A DNA stretch of 64,000 bases from Acidobacteriota bacterium (lineage in GTDB: Bacteria; Acidobacteriota; Aminicenantia; Aminicenantales; Saccharicenantaceae). Location: assembly GCA_028749115.1 (NCBI GenBank), contig JAQURD010000007.1, positions 62,001 through 126,000 of the forward strand, given 5' to 3'. This document shows, one piece after another, positions 51,357 through 58,925 of this stretch. Numbering within the stretch: position 1 is the first letter of the stretch; every line of letters begins with the position of its first letter. The position numbers were made by a program, and so were the translations under genes. The notes under the pieces were generated by a model. The model saw only the letters and a program-made list of their open reading frames with translations. It was not told where the DNA came from and ran no database searches.

Positions 51357-52262
51357 TTACCCTCCCTGTTTAACCACCAGGCCCCGGCCTCTAAAATAGT
51401 TTATGACGCTATCAATCATCGCCTGAGATGGAGGCTCAAATATTCCGAACTGGTCGTCCTGGTTAAGGCGGTGAAATTTCCCCACACCACCTCTATGATA
51501 GGGAAGAACATTTATCATCTTGACCGATTTTAATTTGAGCAAAAAATCAGCCATGGCTTTAAGATTTTCCCGCCTGTCATTGACTCCCGGGATGAGAGGA
51601 AATCTGATCCACACCGCTTGACCAATTTCGTCGAGAACTTTAAGATTCTTGAGAATTAGCCGGTTTGAAACTCCTGTAAATTTTCTATGCTGGTCACCAT
51701 CCATCATTTTCAAGTCGAAAAGAACAAGATCAGACTTTTGGGCCAGGCGGAGAAAGGTCTTTTCAGGAGCATAACCTGAGGTATCAAGCGCCACCTTAAT
51801 ACCGGCCCGAGACAGTTGATCAATCAAAGCTTCAGCCAGCTCCGGCTGGAAAAGAGGTTCGCCACCGGTCAGAGTGACACCACCACCAGATTGATCAAAA
51901 AAAAGCCGGTCCTTTTCGACTTCAGCCAGTATGTCTTCAACAGTCACTTCCCGGCCGACCAGACCAATAGCTTCACGCTGACAGACTGCCTCACAATCAC
52001 CACAGAAGACACAACGCGAACGATCCACCACCACTTCTCCATCCTCTTTTTGAGCTAAAGCTTGATATTTGCAAACGCGAACACAATCACCGCAGCGGGC
52101 ACATCGGTTGGGCATAAGCATTAATTCATGCTCAGGCGAAATGCCCTCTGGATTTTGACACCACCGGCAATGAAGAGGACAGCCTTTTAAAAAAACAGTT
52201 GTTCTTATACCTGGCCCGTCATGGACAGCATAATGCTTCAGATCGAAAATCATACCTTTCAT
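51357..52262 (-). CDS. Glycyl radical enzyme activase (radical SAM, two extra 4Fe-4S sites)
   Basis: 301 residues. The SAM cluster motif is Cys28-x3-Cys32-x2-Cys35 (CPLHCRWC), preceded by HDGPGIRTTVFLKG as in all pyruvate formate-lyase-activating-type enzymes. A ferredoxin-like insert holds two four-cysteine sets: Cys54/57/60/64 and Cys84/87/90/94. The SAM-binding TLTGGEPLFQ lies near 128-137. It abstracts hydrogen from Gly762 of the adjacent dehydratase to create the radical. The 2-base gap to the dehydratase shows a two-gene operon, transcribed activase first. The two-cluster insert is typical of activases for dehydratase-type enzymes, not of PflA. Confidence 0.93.
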   Translation of the reverse strand: MKGMIFDLKHYAVHDGPGIRTTVFLKGCPLHCRWCQNPEGISPEHELMLMPNRCARCGDCVRVCKYQALAQKEDGEVVVDRSRCVFCGDCEAVCQREAIGLVGREVTVEDILAEVEKDRLFFDQSGGGVTLTGGEPLFQPELAEALIDQLSRAGIKVALDTSGYAPEKTFLRLAQKSDLVLFDLKMMDGDQHRKFTGVSNRLILKNLKVLDEIGQAVWIRFPLIPGVNDRRENLKAMADFLLKLKSVKMINVLPYHRGGVGKFHRLNQDDQFGIFEPPSQAMIDSVINYFRGRGLVVKQGG

Positions 52263-52663
52263 TCACATTCTTTTATTCAGCTTAAAATTAAATGTCACCA
52301 ATTCTTCTAATTTTTTTTCTGCTCTTACTGTGTCTAAAAATAAATACATTATTCCATTTCTAATATATCACATATCAGAGCAGGGAGCAACACATCTTTC
52401 TTCCGTAATAATTATAATACTAATTTCCCCTGGTCATTAAGGCCTATCTCCTCACCTCTCGCCTGACGACAAGAGCTTTTCCCAGATGAAACCTTTTTTT
52501 CTTAATTTGTTTCGGATTTTAGCTATCTGTTATTTTAGTTACCAGGCCAGTCTTTTGCCTTATTAATGAAGAAATCCACAACTTATAGTACTTTGCCTTT
52601 CCTCTTTTCTTTTGGCCAGATTATCCTCTTCTATGATTTCTATGATTAAAAAGCTGTTTTAAT
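52263..52663. other. Intergenic region upstream of the activase-dehydratase operon
   Basis: 400 AT-rich bases between the activase start and the galactose mutarotase stop, both on the minus strand. It must hold the operon promoter; no clear -35/-10 pair was found by eye and no remnant was recognised. Confidence 0.3.
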
Positions 52664-53707
52664 TCACCTGCTTTCCCGGGTTAAAAACCTGAAAACTGTC
52701 CTGCTCTCAAATATTTCTCCTGGCTTGAGAACAGTCGAAGGGAATTGCAGCTTGTTAGGTGAATCAGGGAAATGTTGCGTTTCAAGACAAAAAGCTCCCC
52801 ACCGCTCATAGGTTCGGCCACTCTTGCCTTTAATTGTGTTATCAAGAAAATTACCTGAATAAAATTGAAGCCCGGGTTCACTGGTCAGAACCTCGAGCAG
52901 CCGGCCCGACTCAGGTTCAAAAACTCTGGCCGCTAAAGACACTCGGCCATGGCCAGCCAGAACATAATTATTATCATAACCGGGAAGAACCTCATTTATT
53001 CTTTCTCCTATTTTCACCGCTCGTGAAAAATCAAACGGCGTTCCGGCCACCGGTTTTATTTCACCGGTCGGGATGAGATTTTTATCGATGGGAGTATAGG
53101 CTGAAGCCATAATCTGTAGTTCGTGATCAAGAATATTATCTTTCGCCTCGCCAGACAGATTAAAGTAGCTGTGGTTGGTCAGGTTAAGGTGAGTGCTCCT
53201 ATCGGCCGTGGCCTGATAAGAAATTTCAAGTTCTTGGCCATTGGTTAAAAGATAGGTGACCTGGCAGGAAACATTGCCCGGATAGCCTTCTTCTCCATCG
53301 GGACTGAAATAGCTAAATTTCACTCCAGCTCCTGCTGGCTGGCCAAACGGTTCGGCCTGCCAGATAACTTTATCAAACCCTTTTTCCCCTCCATGGAGAT
53401 GGTTTGGCCCATCATTGATAGTCAACTGATATTCCTTATTTTCCAGGACAAAACGGCCCCTGGCAATTCTATTGGCATACCGTCCAATAGTGGCTCCCAT
53501 ATAGGGGTTTGGTCCAAGATAGCCAGTCAGCGAGTCAAAACCGAGAACAATGTCTTCGAGCCGGCCCTGCCCATCCGGGACATGAAGAGAAACCAGCGTC
53601 GCTCCATAACTCATAACGGTGGCCCTCAAGCCGCCGTCGTTTTCCAGTTGAAAAAATTTAACTGGCTGGCCCTGATACTCTTCTGCCCTGTTCTCTTTTA
53701 TTTTCAT
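52664..53707 (-). CDS. galM: Aldose 1-epimerase (galactose mutarotase)
   Basis: 347-residue beta-sandwich enzyme that equilibrates alpha and beta anomers of galactose, glucose, arabinose and similar sugars. Conserved segments are IGRYANRIARGRF near 78-90, NHLHGGEKGFDKVIW near 101-115 (His), the catalytic His in LTNHSYFNLSG near 180, and the catalytic Glu in FCLETQHFPDSPN near 310. No signal peptide, so it is cytoplasmic. AGGAAAA precedes the ATG. It lies between the GWxTD gene (47 bases upstream) and the glycyl radical operon; it may handle arabinose or galactose released by the extracellular hydrolases. Confidence 0.92.
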   Translation of the reverse strand: MKIKENRAEEYQGQPVKFFQLENDGGLRATVMSYGATLVSLHVPDGQGRLEDIVLGFDSLTGYLGPNPYMGATIGRYANRIARGRFVLENKEYQLTINDGPNHLHGGEKGFDKVIWQAEPFGQPAGAGVKFSYFSPDGEEGYPGNVSCQVTYLLTNGQELEISYQATADRSTHLNLTNHSYFNLSGEAKDNILDHELQIMASAYTPIDKNLIPTGEIKPVAGTPFDFSRAVKIGERINEVLPGYDNNYVLAGHGRVSLAARVFEPESGRLLEVLTSEPGLQFYSGNFLDNTIKGKSGRTYERWGAFCLETQHFPDSPNKLQFPSTVLKPGEIFESRTVFRFLTRESR

Positions 53708-53756
53708 TATTTTCCTGTTTATTTAGATCAGAAGCAGGTTCAAATAATCAATGTAA

Positions 53757-55931
53757 TCAATGCGACCTGGCTGCTTGAATTTTCTTTTTGAGCTCAGGTT
53801 GTTGTGGATCAATCTCGAGAGATTTTTCCCAGACAGCCAGTGCTTCTTCCTTTTGACCTAATTTCAGGTAGCAATCACCAATCATGCCAAGCAGCTTGAT
53901 ATCGCTCCCGTGCTGGCTGACCGCCCTGTCCAGGCTGGTCAGAGCCTTTTCGTACTGGCCAATATTAAAGAAAGCCTGAGCAGCTAAATAATAGGTTTCA
54001 TAACGAACTCCCCTTTCGCCAGAAACAAAACTTTCCAGAATTCCGGCTGCCGCCTGATAATTCTTAAGATCAACATAGACCCGGGCTAATTCCATGGCCA
54101 GATCTTCATTCCGGGGAGCGTTGGCCAGAGCAGTTTCCAAAACAGTTTGAGCTTCAGATAAACGCCCCAGATTATAGAGCTGACTGCCAATTATCCAGCC
54201 AAAATAGGGGTCATTGACAGGAGGCAATATCCGCGATAAAACCCAGGGACGGGCAACATTATCCAGATAAGTCAGATCAAACTCATCCTTAGCAGATATC
54301 TTTTCCTGATCATCAATCAATAAGGTTACATTAAGAAAATAATGAGCCGGAGAAAAACCAGATAAGGGAAATGTCTTGATAATGTTGGGCAGTGTATTAA
54401 CTTCAGCCAGGGGATAAATTTCTTCCTTGAATAACTGCGATTCCTTTAGAAACTGGTATCTTAAGCTGGCTTTATTTTTTAAAGCCGGAGTCAAGCCAGA
54501 AAGCTGGATAGCAACCGCCAGTTGATCCTGACCGGTAAAAACCCGCCCGGCCTGCAAATAAAGTTGCTGGCCGCCCAGAAGGAAAGCCTTAATTTTCCCC
54601 TCGGCTGACTCCGATGGGGTAACTTTATAGGCCAGGATAGGCAAGGACATGGTCACCTCGGCTTTCTCTGGAATTTTAATGGTCTGCTCAAGACTGGTAA
54701 ACTCTTTGGAGGCCTCATTTTTGACCAGGACAGATAATTTATACTCACCTGGCACACAGGGGAAAACATCATAGATAGCCAGCGGTAAATGCTGCCTTTC
54801 TTTCATTTGAGCTGAATCTAATTTCACAGGGAAAGTCTTTTCAAATTGATAGACCAGCTTGCCATCCACCGAGCTCAACAGGCCATTAACCTTAAAATTT
54901 GTGGCGTAAAGATTATCATATTGATTGACCGAAAGCTTGCTCGGCTCAATATCGTAGTGAATAAAGTAAAGGCCAGATGGATCTTTTAAAACTCTCACCA
55001 GGGAATCGCTATCAATATAATTGACAGAATAATCAACTTCAATAACGTCTTTGTACTCAAAAAATTTTCTGGCATATTTATCTTCAACCATTCTTTGCGG
55101 AGTCTGTTCAATCTGGCGAAGAAGCAGATCCGAAGAGAGCGAAGGCCGACCGAGGCCAGGATTTTCTTCACCAGGAATAAGAGATAAAGAAATACTGGCC
55201 AGATTAAGATCGATTTCTTTCAGCTTATCGTAGGCGCTGGTATAGTCGCTCTGATCACCCCAGTAGCCGCTTAAAAGAGACTGCGGGCCATCTCCTATCG
55301 GGCTGTAAAGCCGCATTTCCCCGCTTCCTTTTTCCTGAAAGAAAAGAAGATTGAAGCCGGGGGGCAGGCCCAGGTCCTGTTTTCCCTGATAAAACCAGAT
55401 TTCGCAGTCATAGATGCCTGACTTTCCAACTAGATTTTCCAGGTCAGTCGGCGGGCCCAGAATAATGTACATTCGACCGCGATCCGTCCTCCAGCCTGGC
55501 TTGGCTGCTTCCCGGCCGAAGTATTTATTGGCATAATCTATTCTCCTATAGTGTTCAATCTTAAATTCATTTTCCTCCGTCTCAGGAATTGGATCACGAT
55601 GTTTCCAGAAGGCATCAATAAATAGATCTCTTTCCCGGTCAGTTTTAAGTTTCAGAAAAATTTCTCTTTCGGCCGGAGTGATAATGTAAACTACCTCTTG
55701 CTCAAGCCATTTCTTATATCTATCAGCTAGTTTGGGCGCTGCTTCCTTTTTCTTTGATGATTGCTGCCCGGCTGTCAAAGTCAAATCAAACCTGCCGGCC
55801 AGGCTGGCAGAAAAAGCTGGGACTATATCTATTAAATAAAAGAAAAGGAGCAAAACAAACAAAAATGGCAGCCCAGTCCTCTGGCTATAATTATGATGAT
55901 TATTATGATTTAATTCTCTAAATCTTTTCAC
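53757..55931 (-). CDS. GWxTD-domain protein with TPR repeats (paralogue C)
   Basis: 724 residues, start GTG at 55931 with CAGGAG upstream. A hydrophobic N-terminal segment (about 22-40, LPFLFVLLLFFYLIDIVPAF) exports or anchors it. The GWxTD domain at about 65-230 shows YKKWLEQEVVYIITPAEREI, AFWKHRDPIPETEENEFKIE and an intact signature GWRTDRGRMYIILGPP. The middle region and the final TPR units (about 590-715, AQTVLETALANAPRNEDLAM, YEKALTSLDRAVSQHGSDIK) align with paralogue A (7222-9300) throughout. Paralogue A has Glu in place of the signature Asp. Function unknown; likely periplasmic. Confidence 0.85.
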   Translation of the reverse strand: MKRFRELNHNNHHNYSQRTGLPFLFVLLLFFYLIDIVPAFSASLAGRFDLTLTAGQQSSKKKEAAPKLADRYKKWLEQEVVYIITPAEREIFLKLKTDRERDLFIDAFWKHRDPIPETEENEFKIEHYRRIDYANKYFGREAAKPGWRTDRGRMYIILGPPTDLENLVGKSGIYDCEIWFYQGKQDLGLPPGFNLLFFQEKGSGEMRLYSPIGDGPQSLLSGYWGDQSDYTSAYDKLKEIDLNLASISLSLIPGEENPGLGRPSLSSDLLLRQIEQTPQRMVEDKYARKFFEYKDVIEVDYSVNYIDSDSLVRVLKDPSGLYFIHYDIEPSKLSVNQYDNLYATNFKVNGLLSSVDGKLVYQFEKTFPVKLDSAQMKERQHLPLAIYDVFPCVPGEYKLSVLVKNEASKEFTSLEQTIKIPEKAEVTMSLPILAYKVTPSESAEGKIKAFLLGGQQLYLQAGRVFTGQDQLAVAIQLSGLTPALKNKASLRYQFLKESQLFKEEIYPLAEVNTLPNIIKTFPLSGFSPAHYFLNVTLLIDDQEKISAKDEFDLTYLDNVARPWVLSRILPPVNDPYFGWIIGSQLYNLGRLSEAQTVLETALANAPRNEDLAMELARVYVDLKNYQAAAGILESFVSGERGVRYETYYLAAQAFFNIGQYEKALTSLDRAVSQHGSDIKLLGMIGDCYLKLGQKEEALAVWEKSLEIDPQQPELKKKIQAARSH

Positions 55932-56282
55932 TTTTCATACTCCTGAGATCGGTTTTATTACCGGCCAGTTAAGAAGTTGTTCCTGACCAGCGTTCTTTCT
56001 TCTTCATTTTTATTCTTTTGTTTTGTATTTTAACATTTTCTCCCGGCTTTTTCTCCTGCTTTTTGCCTGATATTTGTCTCTCTCAACAGACAAATTAACA
56101 GATCAATTTTTATGAACGATAAAAATAAAACAATCGTTGCCTGTAGCCGCCCTGTCTGCTAACATTTGGCCTAAATAATATCCAGGCCAATTTTAAGCCA
56201 GCTTGTAGTTAAGCCAGGATGATTCGGGCAGAAGCAATTGGCCAGCCTCCAGACTAGTTGATGAAATTATAGCTGCTTATGT
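55932..56282. other. Intergenic region between the GWxTD and thioesterase genes
   Basis: 350 AT-rich bases between two minus-strand genes. No convincing promoter, terminator or gene remnant was found. Confidence 0.3.
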
Positions 56283-57026
56283 TCATTCCCAGATCGAACG
56301 TAATCTGGCTACCTCTTTACCTGTTGATAGATTATATATTTGCTGAAGCCAGGCCATATTTTCCTTTTGAGGTTTTTGAGTGATAACCTCAATACTATCC
56401 CCATAAAAAGCTTCAGCCCGGTAGTTAATTTCTAGCTCAACTGGCCGGCTTGAAAAAAGCACCTCCGGCGGCATCCCCTCGACCGCCCAGCGGGAATAGA
56501 CGACATTGTTGACATGACGGTTAAAATCCAGATCTTCAAACAAGACCCTAAACTCACTCTTAAAATCAAGCTGTTCAACTGCAGGCAGAACCGGGAAATC
56601 ATCCGCCAGTACCCTTTTATTCAGGATCAGTTCGTCAGAAAAGAGATCATTGATTTTGACCGGACGGCGATCTTTCAGATCAATAATCATCCAGGAACTC
56701 GTTGCGGCCAAAATTCTGTTCTGACAATGATCGGAGATTTCAAACTCGCGGAGGGCATAAAAGCTGTGCTTACCTGAAGCCCAGGTTTTAACCGTGATTT
56801 TTTCACCCATTTCCGGATAGCGACTGATCAGAAGATGATAACGGGAAATGACCCAGGTAACACCTCTCTCCTGCAGATCGAAAACGGAAAAGTTTTCGCG
56901 GATCGAATGAAGCCGGGCAGTATCCTGAAGATAATTCATTAAAGCCGAAAGGTGCGCACACCCCTGACCATCAACATCAAAACTCATGATCTCAAAATCA
57001 GCGCTGTATTCATGAAGCTCTTTCAT
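56283..57026 (-). CDS. Acyl-ACP thioesterase (FatA/FatB-like)
   Basis: 247-residue double hotdog-fold enzyme that releases fatty acids from acyl carrier protein. N-terminal hotdog: FEIMSFDVDGQGCAHLSALM, NYLQDTARLHS, WVISRYHLLISRYPEMGEKI, VKTWASGKHSFYALREFEI. C-terminal hotdog: RVLFEDLDFNRHVNNVVYSR W, which holds the catalytic-region Asn-x-His pair (NRHVNN). Length is normal for bacterial family members. Such genes are frequent in anaerobes. Upstream ribosome site is weak. It is divergent from the nitroreductase gene. Confidence 0.9.
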   Translation of the reverse strand: MKELHEYSADFEIMSFDVDGQGCAHLSALMNYLQDTARLHSIRENFSVFDLQERGVTWVISRYHLLISRYPEMGEKITVKTWASGKHSFYALREFEISDHCQNRILAATSSWMIIDLKDRRPVKINDLFSDELILNKRVLADDFPVLPAVEQLDFKSEFRVLFEDLDFNRHVNNVVYSRWAVEGMPPEVLFSSRPVELEINYRAEAFYGDSIEVITQKPQKENMAWLQQIYNLSTGKEVARLRSIWE

Positions 57027-57119
57027 TTTTAATTCTCTAACTTATATTTTACCTGTTTTTTTATCTTTATCATCTGATTTTAGGTTTTTTATTCTTTTTT
57101 CTTTCTTTCTTCATTTTTT

Positions 57120-57165
57120 ACCAGGGTTGTAAAAGGTGGCCTCCCAATTTGAGGTCAACCAGGTA
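57120..57165. other. Possible IS21-type terminal scrap
   Basis: Contains AAGGTGGCCTCCCAATTTGA followed by GGTCAACC, similar to the GTGGCC(T/C)-rich non-coding ends of IS21-family elements. No transposase or inverted ends accompany it. A related GGCCACC motif occurs at 44837 and 61541. Weak. Confidence 0.2.
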
Positions 57166-57250
57166 TCGGGAAAAGCAATGCCTTTAGTGATAAAATAATA
57201 ATGAAATAATTAAAAAGATTATCATTTTATTATTCGTTTCGATGGATTTT

Positions 57251-57262
57251 AGTTAGCTAACT
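57251..57262. promoter_or_regulatory. Perfect 12-base palindrome, candidate operator
   Basis: AGTTAGCTAACT is a perfect palindrome, followed at once by TGATCA and AGCTAA, which gives a second overlapping dyad (TTAGCT/AGCTAA). It lies 74 bases upstream of the nitroreductase start, in the divergent region with the thioesterase gene, a sensible operator position. Confidence 0.4.
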
Positions 57263-57336
57263 GATCAGCTAAAATGGCAGAAAAGCTGGAGACAAAAATT
57301 AATAACTCGAGAGAAGAGGAATAGGGAGGAGAAAAA

Positions 57337-57852
57337 ATGGAGTTCAGTGAACTTATAAGACAGCGTTACAGTGTCCGCGCCTATTTACCTGATCCTGTTC
57401 CAGAAGATAAACTGGCCAGGATTCTGGAAGCGGCCAGGCTCGCCCCTTCTGCTTCCAATTTACAGCCTTTTAAAATTATAGTGATTTCTACCAGGAACAG
57501 AGAAACAGAGCTCAAGCGAATTTATCTCAGAGACTGGTTCGTTGAAGCTCCGCTGGTCATTGGCCTGATCGCCACACCGGCTAGCGCCTGGAAGCGAAGA
57601 GATGGGAAAAATTATGCAGAAGTTGATACGGCTATTGCCATGGATCATCTTATTTTAGCCGCCGCCAATGAGGGGCTTGGCACCTGCTGGATCGGCGCCT
57701 TTGATCCACTGGCCGCCAGAGAAGTTCTGGCCCTGCCAGATGGCACCGAACCCCTAGCCTTTACCCCTCTTGGTTATCCGGCAGACAATCCCCGTCCCAA
57801 AAGGAGAAAGGATTTGAAAGAATTGGTCTCCTATGAACGCTGGTCAGATTAA
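57337..57852 (+). CDS. Nitroreductase family protein (cytoplasmic)
   Basis: 171-residue FMN-dependent oxidoreductase. Typical N-terminus MEFSELIRQRYSVRAYLPDP with the FMN-phosphate Arg residues, then LARILEAARLAPSASNLQPF near 28-47, VDTAIAMDHLILAAANEGLG near 95-115, and CWIGAFDPLAAREVL, ending LGYPADNPRPKRRKDLKELV. It is about the minimal family length. GGGAGGAG lies 8 bases before the ATG. The substrate (quinone, nitro compound or flavin) cannot be told. It has no signal peptide, unlike the secreted relative at 27829-28491. It converges on the prenyltransferase gene. Confidence 0.88.
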   Translation: MEFSELIRQRYSVRAYLPDPVPEDKLARILEAARLAPSASNLQPFKIIVISTRNRETELKRIYLRDWFVEAPLVIGLIATPASAWKRRDGKNYAEVDTAIAMDHLILAAANEGLGTCWIGAFDPLAAREVLALPDGTEPLAFTPLGYPADNPRPKRRKDLKELVSYERWSD

Positions 57853-57862
57853 GCAGATTTTC

Positions 57863-58819
57863 TTACCATTTTAAAAGTTCAATCAAATAATCAAGCCACA
57901 GGCCGAAAACTGTCAATAAGCCAAACGACAGGCTATAACGAGCAGTAGCCGCATCAAGAGAAATAAAATCCATTGGCACTCCCCCTGGCTCTCCATTTTG
58001 AGCCCTGGCTTTTTTCCACAGTTCCCAGGCTTGTGGCCAGGAAAGGACAACGATTAGCACTGAGAGAGGCAATGAAGGGAAATCAAGGCCAAAAAGAGGC
58101 GGCACCAGAACAAAAGCCACAATCAGTGCCATTGAACCAAAGATCAGTACTCCATAATAGCGGCGCGAGCCACGATCGCCAAGATGATTGGCCATAGTTG
58201 AAATTTTCTTTTCACAGTCAGTCAGCACATCCCGCCAGTTATTGGCATGAAGAATAGCCACGATCAGCATGCCCTGAGGTACAGCCCAGATAAAAGGCAG
58301 CCAGGAAAATTGACCGGTTTGAACTACCCAGGCTCCAAATGATCCCAGCAGACCGAAATCGATAAAAACAGCCAGGTCACCCATGGCCTCTTTCTTAAGC
58401 CAGGGATAGACCACACCCAGGCTAATACCAATAAGGCCGGTGTAAAGGACAAGCCTCCCTCGAAGATAAACCAGAACTAGCCCGAGGGCTGAGCCTATCA
58501 CAAAAAAGACAATAGAACCCGTAAAAACCTGTTCAGGTCTAAGTAAGCCGCGGGCTATGGCTCCACTGGCCGGTGTTATCTCCCGGTCGAGCCCTCGCTG
58601 CCAGTCGACAACATCAGATAACATATTAGCCGCCATGTGGAGAAATACCATGGCCAGCAGTGATAACAGAAGCAAGCCAGCCTGAAGTTTCACCCAGCCA
58701 ACTGTCGCCGCTAAGGAAGCACCAAAGGCCACCGGGATGACCGAGGCCGGCAGAGACCAGGGACGCCCAGCTATCAGCCATTTTTTCAGCCAGCCTGTTT
58801 TTTCTGTTTCAATTTCCAT
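57863..58819 (-). CDS. UbiA-family prenyltransferase (MenA-like)
   Basis: 318-residue integral membrane protein with about eight hydrophobic helices. First Asp-rich motif: NMLSDVVDWQRGLD at 65-78 (NxxxDxxxDxxxxxD). Second: NNWRDVLTDCEKKISTMANH near 192-211, the pattern of 1,4-dihydroxy-2-naphthoate polyprenyltransferase and close relatives. It would attach a polyprenyl chain to an aromatic ring to make menaquinone. No other men genes are in the window, so an alternative aromatic acceptor is possible. It converges on the nitroreductase gene 10 bases away. Confidence 0.82.
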   Translation of the reverse strand: MEIETEKTGWLKKWLIAGRPWSLPASVIPVAFGASLAATVGWVKLQAGLLLLSLLAMVFLHMAANMLSDVVDWQRGLDREITPASGAIARGLLRPEQVFTGSIVFFVIGSALGLVLVYLRGRLVLYTGLIGISLGVVYPWLKKEAMGDLAVFIDFGLLGSFGAWVVQTGQFSWLPFIWAVPQGMLIVAILHANNWRDVLTDCEKKISTMANHLGDRGSRRYYGVLIFGSMALIVAFVLVPPLFGLDFPSLPLSVLIVVLSWPQAWELWKKARAQNGEPGGVPMDFISLDAATARYSLSFGLLTVFGLWLDYLIELLKW

Positions 58820-58925
58820 TTCGACCAGGCAGAATCAATCTCTTCCGAGACCCTAAATTCTTATTTCGGGATTTTATCAGATTTAAGAAATAATTACAGC
58901 ATGGAACAAGTCATATCGAGATTAT

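Noticed and set aside
57181-57240. AT-rich imperfect repeats before the nitroreductase gene
   Set aside because: Simple A/T-rich composition explains the resemblance; the arms do not align well.
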